From contig OZ026530.1 in the NCBI GenBank assembly GCA_964019695.1, positions 42,517,716 through 42,581,715 of the forward strand: a stretch of 64,000 nucleotides of DNA, read 5' to 3'. The DNA is from Loripinus fragilis. Its lineage: Eukaryota; Mollusca; Bivalvia; Lucinida; Lucinidae. Under the pieces are notes generated by a model, which ran no database searches, was not told the origin of the DNA, and saw only the letters and a program-made list of their open reading frames with translations. The translations under genes were made by a program, and so were the position numbers. Numbering within the stretch: the first letter of the stretch is position 1; every line of letters starts with the position of its first letter. Below, in pieces: positions 1 through 10,036 of this stretch.

Positions 1-595
1 CCTGAATGATTAACGTTATACACATGGGCAAGTCAGTATACAGCTCATTACAAGGAGTCAATAGCAAGGCACCTTTTCTGACTATTAACTAGATTTGATT
101 TTATGACAAATTGATGACATTTAATGTGTTGGGCCTGATCTGGATCCAAACTGTTTGACGACACTCTCAGGGTGTTCCTGAATGATTTATGTTATACACC
201 TGGTCAAGTCAGTATACAGCTCATTACAAGTGTCAATAACCAGGCACCTTTTCTGACTATTAATGACAAATTAATGACATTTAATGTGTTGGGCCTGATC
301 TGGTTCCAAACTGTATGACTCATTACAAGTGTCAATAACCAGGCACCTTTTCTGACCATTAATGACAAATTAATGACATTTAATGTGTTGGGCCTGATCT
401 GGTTCCAAACTGTATGACCCTGAATGATTTATGTTATACACATGGGCAAGTCAGTATACAGCTCATTACAAGGAGTCAATAACCAGGCACCTTTTCTGAC
501 TATTAACTAGATTTGATTTTATGACAAATTAATGACATTTAATGTGTTGGGCCTGACCTAGATCCAAACTGTTTGACACTCTCAGGGTGTTTCTG
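1..595. repeat. Complex tandem array carrying module A
   Basis: The core GGGCCTGATCTGG recurs at about 131, 291, 390 and 549, so units of about 160 bp alternate with a shortened 99-bp unit that lacks the CCTGAATGATTTATGTTATA segment present near 1, 177 and 418. Every unit also carries ACCTTTTCTGACTATTAA and TTAATGACATTTAATGTGTT. The array is non-coding. The short third unit points to an internal deletion before or during amplification. The left edge is cut by the window, so the array may be longer. Confidence 0.9.
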
Positions 596-734
596 AAGGA
601 ATTTTTCGAAAAAGATGGTTTTGAAAAAATCAGCAGATGACAAAATGTATGAAACAAAGTAATATGTAAAAGATGTGGGTTTCATAGGTTTAGATAAACC
701 AAAAATTGCAACTTAAAATTGTAAATATTTTCTT

Positions 735-815
735 ACCTATGTTTTGGTGCTCAAAAGAACCTCTCATTGAGACGGTACTTTTGAGTACCCACAACATATG
801 TTTTGGTTGAGAAAC
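735..815. repeat. Module B hairpin
   Basis: An inverted repeat centred on CTCATTGAGAC near 762-773. The left arm, with GGTGCTCAAAAGAACC, pairs with the right arm GGTACTTTTGAGTACCC, followed by ACAACATATGTTTTGG. Related hairpins lie near 2264, 26225, 32525, 32587 and 45619, so this is a dispersed fold-back family. No coding capacity. Confidence 0.8.
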
Positions 816-939
816 AAGAAAATTATTTTCTGGTACACACTCTAAACAAAAGGCCTGGGTTTTTTTCTCAGAGAGCTCCTTTAAACTATCTGTCTTCTGT
901 AATTTTGCATGCTTTTTTGTCATTTCCTGATTTTTTCCA

Positions 940-1445
940 AAGTCATCTATTATGAAAATTTCTTAAGAGCGTCCAAGAGAATGGATCCAGATCAGACCAA
1001 TTGTTTTGTCTTGTCTGATCTAGGTATATCAGCAGATGACATTAGTGTAGAAGGCAAAGAGTTAACAAAATGTGAGCCTGATATCCTTTTTGTGGAGCGT
1101 AGACCAGATCAGATACCACAGAATGTATTGTCTTTACCTTCAGTTCGCAAAAAGTTTGGATCAAGATCTTAGGTCCAATCTGTTTGTTTGGTCAGGCCTG
1201 ATCTGGTTCCAACCTGTTTGCTAAGATTATTGGCAGACTACAGTTAATAAACATAAGCCTAGTACATGTATCCTGTTTGCGGGGCATAGGCAAACAGTGT
1301 AGCCCCAGATCAGACTACAGAATGTGGGGTCTGATGAAGGTCTCTACCATTAGAATGTCTACTAGTTTGGATCCAGATCTGGCCCGACATTTTGTTTGGC
1401 CTGATCTTGGTTCAACCATGTTTGCAAAGATTATAAGCAGAAAAC
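940..1445. repeat. Decayed module A relics
   Basis: Fragments of the GGATCCAGATCAGACC / GGCCTGATCTGGTTCCAACC half-sites occur near 980, 1015, 1190, 1310 and 1370-1430, along with ATCAGCAGATGAC near 1030. Both orientations of the half-site are present, as expected for a broken fold-back repeat. Short open frames here only translate the repeat. Confidence 0.65.
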
Positions 1446-1493
1446 ACTAGTAGACAGCCATAACCAACATGACAGACATAACCAACATAATAG

Positions 1494-1698
1494 GGAGCAC
1501 AGTCGCTCAGTGTAGAGTGTGTGACTTGAGGCTGAGGGGCCGCGGGTTCGAGCCTTACTAGCATCACTGCCTTGTGTCCTTGAGCAAGACACATTAATTC
1601 TTACTTTAGTACTGGTTCAACCAAGGAAGACCCGTCCCTTATTTACTGAATGATTGTTGGTTGGACGTAAATGATCAAATCAAACAAACAGACAAATC
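1494..1698 (+). mobile_element. tRNA-derived SINE, family 2
   Basis: A tRNA-like head carries a Pol III A-box-like stretch (CAGTCGCTCAGTGTAGAG) and a B box (GGGTTCGAGCC). It is followed by the core TGTCCTTGAGCAAGACAC, a motif recalled from SINEs of many aquatic animals. The 3' end is TTGGTTGGACGTAAATGATC followed by CAAACAAACA. Related copies are at 47241-47446 (+) and 27490-27664 (-). Confidence 0.85.
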
Positions 1699-1790
1699 AA
1701 CCCAGGAAGGTCCGTCCGTCCCTTCATAACTGAAAGGTTGTTGATGGGATGTAAAGCATCAAATCAAACAAACAAAATAACCAAAATAAG
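1699..1790 (+). repeat. Duplicated 3' end of the family 2 SINE
   Basis: The stretch repeats the SINE tail just upstream: CCCAGGAAGGTCCGTCC, TGAAAGGTTGTTGATGGGA, then TGTAAAGCATCAAATCAAAC. There is no second tRNA head, so it is either a 5'-truncated second insertion or a tandem duplication of the tail. Confidence 0.75.
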
Positions 1791-1799
1791 CCTAATATC

Positions 1800-2062
1800 C
1801 TTTTTGAGGAACAAAGCTAAACAGTGCAGACCCAGATCGGACACCTAATCTGGGTAATTTGGCATGCCTTTTGGTTGTGTGCGTTTTTTTTCAAAGTCGT
1901 CTTTTTCAAAAAGATCTTGAGATTATCAAACATATTGGGTCCTAATCCGGCCCAAGGCTTTGTCGGGCCTGATCTGAGTCCATCCTATTTGCAAAGGTCA
2001 TCAGCAGAGGAATTAAAATTGTAGGAAAAGTCTTAAAGTTTACTTTTTTTGTGGGACATAGG
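1800..2062. repeat. Module A relics
   Basis: Matches to the module A half-sites occur at 1829-1850 (ACCCAGATCGGACACC) and 1965-1990 (GGGCCTGATCTGAGTCC), followed by CAGCAGAGGAATTAAAATTG. The copies are strongly diverged. No gene signal. Confidence 0.55.
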
Positions 2063-2263
2063 GAAATAGTGTAGATAAGGTCAGAGGCCACAGAGCATGT
2101 GGTCTACACCAACAAAGTGCAGACTTGGGTTGATTGTATTGATTCCTGATCTTTGCCTTCTTCCTCACATTATTTGTTCAGCATAGATAACATATTCCTG
2201 GCATACACATCTAGATAAGAGTTTGGTATTAAAAATAGTTTTTCTTATTTTCTAAAGGAAACC

Positions 2264-2332
2264 TTTGTTGTGGTTATTCAAAAGCGATGTCTCAATGAGA
2301 CACTTCTTTTAAGCATCCAAAACAAATGTTTT
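2264..2332. repeat. Module B hairpin, diverged
   Basis: The core ATGTCTCAATGAGACA lies between TTCAAAAGCG and CTTCTTTTAAGCATCC, then AAAACAAATGTTTTTGG. Same layout as the copy near 735-815. Confidence 0.7.
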
Positions 2333-3105
2333 TGGGGGCCCTGGCTCGACTAAATAACATTTAAAAAAATCCCTGTTACTCTTTGCAGGATATAAGAATC
2401 CATTATCCAAAATAGCACAGTATGGCCCACTCTATTTCTTTCCAATGTCTTCACTGCTGTCAAAGGATCTAAGTTTTGTATTTTTATTTGATGAATTTTG
2501 CTCTCACATATTTAAAAGTTGAATTTGCAAATTAACAGTAACCCTTGATATTCTTCTTACAGATTCATGGACACTCATTTGCTGTTACACCAAATGTGAA
2601 GACAGTCTCATACCCAAACTATAGCAGATGCTAGATGAGAAAAAGGATAAGTCAATTGTAAAACTGAAACCATGCAACACATCCTTGAAATTCAGGGAGG
2701 ACTATAGAATATTGTTCAGCAGGATAGAATGTTTTATGGAGTAAAATTTGTATATGTAAATCTGCAAACTGATGGACAAGCCATCTGGCAAAAAAGCAAG
2801 AAGTTGCTGTACAAAATCACTGAATTGGAGAAGAGTAAAAATCTTTGTAGTAGACATAATCAAGTGGGACAGATTATTATCCCCATGCTTTTGTATCGCC
2901 TGCGAAGCATGGTCGACACTTAGGGATCATGTCTTCGTAGGCATAATAGTTCTCCCCATTGTCACACATTGGTTACCAATCGATAACCCTTGAAGGCATG
3001 CATCAATTTCATTCAAACTTCACAGAAGGGTCAAGCATCATAAAATACAGGTCAACTTAGAAAAGGGGGGTAATCTGCATTTTTTACTGAGTTATGGCTA
3101 ATTTT
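2333..3105. other. No recognised feature
   Basis: AT-rich sequence. I see no conserved protein motif, SINE box or clear repeat. Open frames of 64-73 codons at 2729-2993 have no recognisable domain. Confidence 0.5.
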
Positions 3106-3690
3106 AGCTCACCTGAGGGGAAGGCTCAAGGTGAGCTATTGTGATCGGTCTTTGTCCGTGGTCAGTAAACTTTTTCTTTAAATGACATCTTCTTCGAACC
3201 ACTGGTCCAATTGTAAAATTACTTCACATGAATGTTCCCCATAATGCCCTCTATGTTGTATATCAAATTAAACGGGAACCACTATTGCAGCAACATGGTT
3301 GCAAATATTTTGCCCATAGACCCTCCCCGAATCATGGGGTGGGGTCACTAGGTCAAAATTCAAGTTTTTAAAAACATGGTCATGTTGTATATCAAATTAA
3401 ATGGAATCACGAATGCAGCAACATTGTTGCAAATATTTTGCCCCCAGAATCCCATCCCCTTACCCAGGGGATAGGGTCAAAAGGTCAACTTTCATCTTTT
3501 CCAGAATGTCATGTTGCATATCAAATTAAAGGGAATCAGGTATGCAGCAACATGGCAGCACATATTTTTTTTCCCGCAGACCACCACCCTCCCCCTGGGG
3601 GATAGGGTCAAAAGGTCAAATTTCAACTTTTTCAGAACACTGTCATGTTGCATTTCAAATTAAAGGGAATTGGGTATGCAGCAGTCAACT
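3106..3690 (+). repeat. Bivalve AGCTCACCTGAG repeat with internal ~130-bp units
   Basis: It begins with AGCTCACCTGAGGGGAAGG and an adjoining AAGGTGAGCT that can pair with it, then GTGATCGGTCTTTGTCCG. This opening is recalled as very abundant in bivalve genomes. Four internal units are marked by CATGTTGTATATCAAATTAA or variants at about 3252, 3381, 3510 and 3644, spaced 129-134 bp; each carries GCAGCAACATGGTTGC and a GGGTCAAAAGGTCAA type segment. Small open frames within it are translations of the repeat. Confidence 0.85.
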
Positions 3691-3796
3691 GCCCCTGCCC
3701 CCACAGGGCTGGAAAATAGCACTTATCTGCTCGGATTTACATGTGCCTTAGGCTGCAGGGCAAGTGAAAATTTTGATATTTCTAGTGATTTTTTTT

Positions 3797-3904
<108 letters not shown>

Positions 3905-4324
3905 AATACTTTGTGATGCAGGGCAAGTGCTATTTTATGATATTTCAAGGCCTGCCCTGCCCTGACTAATAAAACATTATTTAGCCACTTTTGTCTGCTT
4001 CCCTGGTCTGTAAATGTTCTTATTTAGCTTATACTGCAAACAATACAGACCCAGATCAGACTGCTTCCCTTGTAAACATTTCCTTCCATGAAAAATCTTA
4101 TTGAAAAAAACCCAGTCTGTAGTGCATTTGAATGTATGAGCAGACAATAATTTAAGGAAAAAAGTAATCGCTGGCTACGTTCTTGTGTAGTAGTAAAAAT
4201 CCTTGTCACAATGCAGGATACAGTTTGTAATATAACCATCTGAGAGTCCTGGTGTCAAATTGATGTTAAACAATTTGGATCCTGATCAGGCCTGATGTTT
4301 AGTGTAGGTATGATCTGTATTTTA

Positions 4325-4637
4325 GTTTGGTTTACCTTGTTATTTTACGTCTCACTCAACAGCTAAGGTCATGTCGGGACAGTCAGTTCACTTAACCACA
4401 CTTTTTTTACTGGGCAAGTTTGAACAAGCAGTTAACCAGTAGTTCATGCATAAAGTTCTGACAATAATCCTTGAATAAATCAGCAGAATGGAGGAAAATA
4501 ACCATAGAAATTATTTCATGATCAGTCTCCAAGAAATTTTGGGACCAGACTGGGATCGAATTTGCGACCCCTGGATCTGCAGTAAGACATACATCTGTAG
4601 TCAGACATATTACTGACTGCCATGTGCTATGCAGCCA
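4325..4637 (-). mobile_element. tRNA-derived SINE, family 1
   Basis: Read on the minus strand: a tRNA-like head with B box region around 4549-4565 (complement of GGGATCGAATTTGCGACC), a body with TTACTGGTTAACTGCTTG (minus strand near 4428), and a 3' end shared with the copies at 9642-9966 and 29348-29643. A 15-bp target-site duplication with one mismatch flanks it (GTATGATCTGTATTT at 4308-4322, GTATGATCTGGATTT at 4639-4653). The duplicated target is itself module A-like sequence. Confidence 0.88.
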
Positions 4638-4733
4638 AGTATGATCTGGATTTAAACTGTTCAAAGTCTACCAACAGAATACCCTAGCAGATGGCCCAAA
4701 AGGTCATCTAAATTATGAATAAATATTTCATTT

Positions 4734-5350
4734 GGGCCTGATCCGGATCAAAACTGTATGTCTTTCTGTTGGTATTACTGAATTAGTTTTGAAAAAGTAA
4801 TTTTATAAAGAATCAGCCGACAACACAAATGCTAAAATTATTATGTTACCTCTCAACTATTTAACAAAAACTGTTAAAGTGGACAAATGTTTTATGTATA
4901 CTTAGCTGATATTAATATAAGTTTTATTACTAAGCAAATTCAGGAATACCACCACAATGTCAAACAGTTTGGATTCTGATCAGGCCTGAGATGTAGGGCC
5001 TGATCTGTATTCAAACAGTTATTGCTTAAAGGAGGCACGGCTTGTTTGACTGTGCATGTCAAAACAAACCTACTAATTATCCCTTAAGACAAAGTCCGAA
5101 TCCAACTGTTTGTCATTCTGTTGGTATTACTGAATTTGTTTTGAAGAAGTTAAATCATGAAGAATCAGCAGACAACACAAATGCTAAAATCATATTACCT
5201 CTCAACTATTTAACAAAAACTGTTAATGTAGACAAATGCTTTATTTTTATTTGCTGATATTAATAATATTAGTTTTATTACTATGCCCAAGCAAATTCAG
5301 AAAAAAAACTCCACAATATCAAACAACTTTGATCCTGTAATCTGTACCCG
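4734..5350. repeat. Two-copy tandem repeat, about 352-bp period
   Basis: The stretch TCTGTTGGTATTACTGAAT at 4766 recurs 352 bp later near 5118. Both are followed by GACAACACAAATGCTAAAAT and CCTCTCAACTATTTAACAAA. Module A half-sites GGGCCTGATC occur in each unit. The second unit is also the start of the larger block repeated at 42608. Confidence 0.85.
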
Positions 5351-5652
5351 AGATGTAGGGCCTGATCTGGATCTAAACTCTTTGCAAAGTGAACAAAGAG
5401 ATGGAACAAGCAGGTGGCCCTAACAGGTGCAGCTTTACTGTGAATACAGATATATGGGCAGCATAATGTGAAAAACTGTCTTTGGGTTTGTGACAAAGTA
5501 AATCTTAAATACAGTTTACCCGCTTGCTTCACTACAACATGCAGCAACTGAGCTGGATCCATACCATATACAATATAAATGTGAATAAATGCAGAAAAAA
5601 TGCTTTTCCATTGAATAAGATCCTCTAAGGATGAATACTGTGCAGAAAAAAA

Positions 5653-5731
5653 ATCCCCATGGGGAAAAATCCCTGCAGGGAAAAATTCCTGCGGGGAAAT
5701 ATCCCCGCGGGGATTTTTCCCCATGGGGAAA
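5653..5731. repeat. Cluster of five 12-14-bp palindromes
   Basis: In order: TCCCCATGGGGA, TCCCTGCAGGGA, TTCCTGCGGGGAA, ATCCCCGCGGGGAT, TTCCCCATGGGGAA, separated by short A or T runs. The core alternates among CATG, TGCA, GCGG and CGCG inside a constant CCCC/GGGG frame. Confidence 0.95.
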
Positions 5732-5832
5732 ATCAAAATGTTAATATATACTTGAAACATACTCAAATGTGTCATACAGATTGCAAGAGTGAACCTAAGC
5801 TTGATTTAAGAGCCTTAAACAGATGTTTTAAA

Positions 5833-5893
5833 AATCCCCGCGGGGAATTTTTCTCCAAAAATCCCTGCGGGGAAAAATCCCCGCGGGGAAAAA
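5833..5893. repeat. Second palindrome cluster
   Basis: Three palindromes of the same kind: ATCCCCGCGGGGAAT, TCCCTGCGGGGA, ATCCCCGCGGGGA. Matches 43449-43504. Confidence 0.95.
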
Positions 5894-5992
5894 TGAAAAA
5901 TTGTTATTACTGGTGGACATTCATTTTTACACACCATTAACATGAGATCTTGTCATATTTGAATGAAAAGATGAGTTTTAGAATTTTCGAAA

Positions 5993-6102
5993 ATCCCCGT
6001 GGGGAAATTTTTCGCACGGGGAAAAAATCCCCGCGGGGATGGTGAAAAATCCCCGTGGGGAAATATTTTCCCCGCGGGGATTTGCAAATCCCCGCGGGGA
6101 TT
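5993..6102. repeat. Third palindrome cluster
   Basis: Six units, including TCCCCGTGGGGA, TTCGCACGGGGAA, TCCCCGCGGGGA and ATCCCCGCGGGGAT. Matches 43606-43714. Confidence 0.95.
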
Positions 6103-6374
6103 TTGACCTTTGTTGTGGAATATTTTCTAGGTCATCACAGATTTTAAGCCAAAAACCTATAGAATTTCCTCAGTAGGGTCTATTCTACTGGAAATAAGTC
6201 ACTTTAGCTTTCTATGTCAACTAAAAGTACTAGGTCATTTTGCCAAAAACTGGTTTGGCAAAAAATTTCCGGTGGCAGTTTTAGTCTAGTAATTTCGCAC
6301 TTATTTAGCATCGATCAAGCAATTATGATAACGTGCATGTCATTTACAAGATGTCATCCGCACAATACATATTA

Positions 6375-7576
6375 CACTGACCCAAAATGAAAACTTTACA
6401 CTTTATTTCTTCGAATAGCTATTTTGTTAGTATACATGTCGTTGTAAGATTTATGCATAATTATCGGAATTTCGTCGCTAATAATGATTATACAATTTTT
6501 ATTCAAATCCCAGATCTATTCAAGCGTCAACGCCTGAAAAACGTGTTCCTTACGTTGTACGTGCTCAGGAACAGGTGTTTCACTAACAGCTTTAAAACTG
6601 ACAAGAAAACATTTGCAGCTGAGTACTGATAATAAAAAAATAATTTATTGTTACAAAACGCTTGCATTTAGCGACGACACGTCTTTCAAAAGATCAAAGA
6701 AACCAAATTATTGGCGTGCTTAAGGCGGGGTCTACGGTAAATGATATCGCGCATCATTTCGGCTGCTCTAGACAGACTGTTCATAATCTTATGAACCGGT
6801 ACAACAGTTCTTGGTCTGTCAGAGTTCGTGCAAGACCTGGTCGCGCACGTGTGACAACGTTACGTCATTATCACGTTAACACGTTAACTCACCCACGTAG
6901 TCGTTTTAACCAGCAACCATTATTGCTCCGCGTTTACGGGGTTCATGCACAAAAGATCTTTAATCATTTAGCAAAATAACGGACCTGACATTTTCCAAAA
7001 TGACGATGCAAGGCCTCACACAACGCGTAAATATCCACACAAAGTCATGCTCATTATGACGTCAACGTCTTGCATTGGCCTGCTTTTTCCCCAGTCATGA
7101 ATCCCATAGAACACGTATAGAATGAATTGGGTCGTCGGGTTGGGTTCAATCATCGAATGGATGCGATAAATGATTCCAATAGGCACCTCTGTTAGAATGA
7201 CAAATGTATCCCTAACGTGCTCAACAACGTTACGTAAATTCAATGAGTCGACGTATTCTGCTACGCATTTGTAAGAATGGGGGCCACACTGGTTACTGAT
7301 GATCTTTTAAATCTCACTTATTGCACACAGTCAGTAATTTCTTGTTTCCAAATGCTGTATGACTGCTTTATTTGTTTTAGAAATTTTCATTTTGACCCCC
7401 CTGAACTGAATTATTCATAAAAATATGCAATATCTGATTTTCATCCAAAATTCTTTTTCAAAGACATCAATAAGACATTGAAGATTCGATGACAGAAAAA
7501 ATTAACCTCTAAAATTAATTCATCATCAAAACATATACTTTTAAATACTGTGTAAAGTTTTCATTTTGGGTCAGTG
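6375..7576 (+). mobile_element. Decayed Tc1-like DNA transposon
   Basis: The element is bounded by perfect 27-bp terminal inverted repeats at 6375-6401 (begins CACTGACCCAAAATGAAAAC) and 7550-7576 (ends TTTTCATTTTGGGTCAGTG). A TA dinucleotide precedes the left end, as expected for Tc1/mariner target sites; the base pair after the right end is TT, so the second TA has probably mutated. At 1.2 kb it is shorter than a typical complete Tc1-like element because the middle of the transposase is missing. Perfect TIRs with a ruined coding region suggest it could have been mobilised in trans as a non-autonomous element. Confidence 0.93.
6662..7330 (+). pseudogene. Tc1-like transposase remnant
   Basis: The first part (6662-6979, frame open to a TAA) encodes the N-terminal paired-like helix-turn-helix DNA-binding region of a Tc1-type transposase: LSKDQRNQIIGVLKAGS, then GCSRQTVHNLMNRY, then a GRARVTT basic linker and a second helix region ending HAQKIFNHLAK. 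Downstream the frame is broken. A catalytic-domain motif resembling QNDDARPHT is readable near 6997, followed by MNPIEH near 7100, NELGRRVG near 7123 and a C-terminal NGGHTGY-like end near 7276, in different frames. The segment with the first catalytic aspartate is deleted and stops and frameshifts interrupt the rest, so it cannot make an active DDE transposase. The listed start is arbitrary: the frame is open before any ATG. Confidence 0.88.
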
Positions 7577-7830
7577 TTTTTTTGGAGTTTGAAAGTGCGG
7601 GCGCTCAGGCTGGTCTGTGCATTTGCTGTTCTCAGGAAAAGGCTCGCATTAGATCAAACATGGTAACCACGCCCTCCTTTGCGGAATACGACACTTATTA
7701 AGTAGGGCGATCAACTCAAGAGGTATTGTCATACCATGTTCTTATCAGAAGAGCCAAGGGAAATTGCTCCATAGGTCTTGGAAAAAGAGGTCGTTTCTTG
7801 TTAGGAATTAAGCTTACAATGAATGGGTCG
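7577..7830. other. No recognised feature
   Basis: Unique-looking sequence between the Tc1-like element and the fold-back element. Nothing assigned. Confidence 0.4.
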
Positions 7831-8078
7831 ATCAGCAGGCCCCGGGGTTTTAAACTTTTATCATGCTCTACTCAGCTAAGCAATATATTTATCACTCTCA
7901 TAAATGTTAAAATACCAACAAGTGTTGGCATTTTAACATTTATTTGAATGATAAGTATGCAACTTCTGAGATCTTAAAAGCAAGAAAAGTCATTGTTTTT
8001 TTAGCATTTTAGGTTGAAATGTCGTGCTCAGTTGAGTCGAGCATGAAAACGTTTAATAACCTGGAGGCTGGTACTGAT
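7831..8078. mobile_element. Fold-back element, 248 bp
   Basis: The ends form an imperfect inverted repeat of about 55 bp: ATCAGCAGGCCCCGGGGTTT at the left against the complement of the right end, and CATGCTCTACTCAGCTAAGC against GCTCAGTTGAGTCGAGCATG. The interior holds the hairpin at 7900-7943. Likely a MITE or fold-back element; no target duplication identified. Confidence 0.75.
7900..7943. repeat. Hairpin with 21-bp arms
   Basis: ATAAATGTTAAAATACCAAC (arm 7900-7920) pairs with 7923-7943 with one mismatch; the loop is AG. Pairing continues more weakly outwards to about 7889 and 7953. Confidence 0.93.
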
Positions 8079-8813
8079 GAATCGAAATTGATAAGCTAGC
8101 TCAAGTGCTTTTGGTTTTACTTATGGCATATGCATGCATCGAAGGCTCAGACAAGCATATACAAATGCACAGTCTTGCCACAGCCTTTGTTGCCAATACG
8201 TACAAACGTGAGACGTAGATAAAGATGCTGTTATGAGACTGTTCGTGTTATGTGTCTCTTCCTCACGGTGCCGTGAGCTGATCTACAGTATGTGATTGTG
8301 GTATTTCCTGGTCATACTCAGTAGCCTAAACATTAGTCATAAAGGCTATTATGTAGCTATGAATGCTTGTATAAAGTGTGACTTTGTACACATGCTTTGG
8401 CAAACAGTGAAGCTTCAGTGAAAGAAATACATTTAATGTAGGAATTATAAGCTGTGACCTCTCAGTATACACAATGAACCATCCTGGGTTTATTGCATAA
8501 AACGGAAAGGACGAATCCATTAGGGCATAAAGGGTTACCAAAATCTCTTGTTTGGACTAATTATTACATTTACATTTTCAGTTAATAGTAAAGGCGAGTT
8601 GTTTTAAACTTGATTAGCCAGCTTTATTTAGTTAAAATCATAGTAAAAGGAAATCCCATATTAACCATTAATATTTGTGGCATTCATATGGTATTAAGCC
8701 ATTACTTGACGTTATTAAATAAAGACAGATTGGCTATCCCATGATTTTTGAGTTCTTATCGCACATGCACAAAAAACACCTTTTAACGTCCGTCCGAGTC
8801 TTCAACTACATTA
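8079..8813. other. Mostly unassigned; short dispersed repeat at 8222-8315
   Basis: The segment with GTGTCTCTTCCTCACGGTGC and GTGATTGTGGTATTTCCTGG resembles 34866-34992 and 63895-64000, so it is a dispersed repeat fragment. The rest is AT-rich with no recognisable gene. Confidence 0.5.
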
Positions 8814-9041
8814 TGAGCCGCGACATGTGTTTAACAACAATGTGGCATTTTGACAAGTGTAGACTTGGACGAGCCCATGCAGCCTTCCTTTAAGCTTAGA
8901 AACTACGAATGTTCAGTCAGTAGCCGGAGTCAATTCAAGCGACTAGCAAAGGCTCTGATCAGACTGCGCGTATGCGCAGAATGATCTGAGCCTTTGCTGG
9001 TCGCACATGCCACCTTGTTGGAAATCTCATGTCGCGACTCA
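8814..9041. mobile_element. Fold-back element with module C palindrome, copy 1
   Basis: Imperfect terminal inverted repeats of about 35 bp: it begins TGAGCCGCGACATG and ends with CATGTCGCGACTCA, the complement of TGAGTCGCGACATG. Inside is the palindrome around 8940-9005 (GCAAAGGCTCTGATCAGACT, then GCGCGTATGCGC). The copy at 38067-38222 has the same plan but is shorter. Confidence 0.88.
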
Positions 9042-9250
9042 TATACTTTAGTATAAGAACAATGAAGGCTCTTACGAGTCTGCACAGAAACGCCTGAGTC
9101 TGCTTTTCTCGACATTGCAATGAGTACTGAATTTCCACTTTCTGACTCAAATATCTATGGTATTTGTGTCAGCACACGCAGTTATGGTGAATTTGACTCA
9201 CAGAAAAGGCTCAGACAAGACTGCGTAAGCAGGGCCTTTGCTGAACGAAT
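9042..9250. repeat. Module C relics
   Basis: Diverged half-copies: GAAGGCTCTTACGAGTCTGC near 9065, then AAAAGGCTCAGACAAGACTG near 9203 with GCAGGGCCTTTGCTG near 9229. Confidence 0.55.
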
Positions 9251-9316
9251 GCATAATTCGAACAAACGTGGTACATTTAGATGTCCACTAGGTGATGCTG
9301 CATACCAAATATCAAG

Positions 9317-9472
9317 GCTTTGTGTTTATCGTCCCACCAACAACTAAGGTTATATGGAGACGGAACCACAGCTTAGCGGCTGAACCGATGGACTGGGGAA
9401 GTCGGGTATTGAACCCACAATCCCTGGTTTACAAGGCAAGTGGCTTATCCACTACATCATAGCGGCTCTTAT
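9317..9472 (-). mobile_element. tRNA-derived SINE, family 3
   Basis: On the minus strand a tRNA-like head has an A-box-like TAGTGGATAAGCC and a B-box-like GGGTTCAATACC. The 3' end reads GTTGTTGGTGGGACGATAAA, close to the tails of SINE families 1 and 2 although the head differs. Exact ends are approximate. Confidence 0.75.
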
Positions 9473-9641
9473 ACATCCAACGCAACTAGCAGGTTAGCAA
9501 AGAGGTAGTTCATGAACTCAAATTTGGATATATAGCTGTCGTGCACATACATAACCAATTTTCAATAGTGACAGGAATTTTAATACTGATTGGCAGTTTG
9601 GGGTGTTTAAAAGAGGTAAAGAAAATGGACATGATACGTGG

Positions 9642-9966
9642 TTGTTGGTTGGTTTTGTTGCTTTACGTCCCACGTCAACAGCTATGGTCATTGCGGGACG
9701 GTCAGTTCACCTAACCACACTTTTTCCTGGGCAGGCTTGAACAAGCGGTTAACCAGTAATTCGTGCACACACTTTCGCTTGTAACTGACAACAACCCTTC
9801 TTGAATGAATCAGCGGAACGGAGGAGAATGACCGTAGAAATCATTTCATGATCAATCTCCACGAAAGTATGGGACCGGACCGGGATCGAACTCGCGACCC
9901 CCGGATGTGCAGTTAGACACGCATCTGTAGCCAGACACGTTACCGATTGTGCTACGCGGCCCGGCA
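9642..9966 (-). mobile_element. tRNA-derived SINE, family 1, best-preserved copy
   Basis: The minus strand begins with a tRNA-like head (TAGCACAATCGGTAACG as A box, GAGTTCGATCCCGG as B box). The body carries AGGAGAATGACC-complement sequence and TTAACCGCTTGTTCAAGC. The 3' end is GTTGACGTGGGACGTAAAGC followed by AACAAAACC. A perfect 13-bp target duplication ACATGATACGTGG flanks it at 9629-9641 and 9967-9979, so both ends are defined. Full length about 325 bp. Confidence 0.95.
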
Positions 9967-10036
9967 ACATGATACGTGGGAAATGTAAATTTCCAAATAG
10001 TTTTCTTCCTTATTCTCAGCAACATATTTTGTAGGT

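Larger units (their letters stand above)
4997..6281 (+). repeat. 1.28-kb dispersed block, copy 1, with palindrome clusters
   Basis: From GGGCCTGATCTGTATTCAAA to TTCCGGTGGCAGTT this block matches 42608-43893 along its whole length in the same orientation, with scattered substitutions and small indels. It holds three clusters of short palindromes (5653-5731, 5833-5893, 5993-6102). Open frames of up to 164 codons run through it on both strands, but they differ between the two copies and match no domain, so I do not call them genes. No terminal inverted repeats or target duplication are apparent. Confidence 0.9.

Noticed and set aside
909..2024. Small genes with DPDQ / GPDL motifs
   Set aside because: These residues are the translated GATCCAGATCAG / GGGCCTGATCTG module A half-sites.
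5281..5940. Proteins rich in NPRGEK/SPRGK on both strands of the palindrome block
   Set aside because: The motif is the translated CCCCGCGGGG palindrome. Frames differ between the two copies of the block and match no domain.
6662..7330. Intact Tc1-like transposase gene
   Set aside because: The N-terminal frame ends after about 105 codons; the catalytic centre is deleted and the rest is frameshifted.
9642..9966. Functional tRNA gene
   Set aside because: A and B boxes are present, but the sequence continues into a SINE body with target duplications and lacks a clean acceptor stem. The same holds for the other tRNA-like heads.
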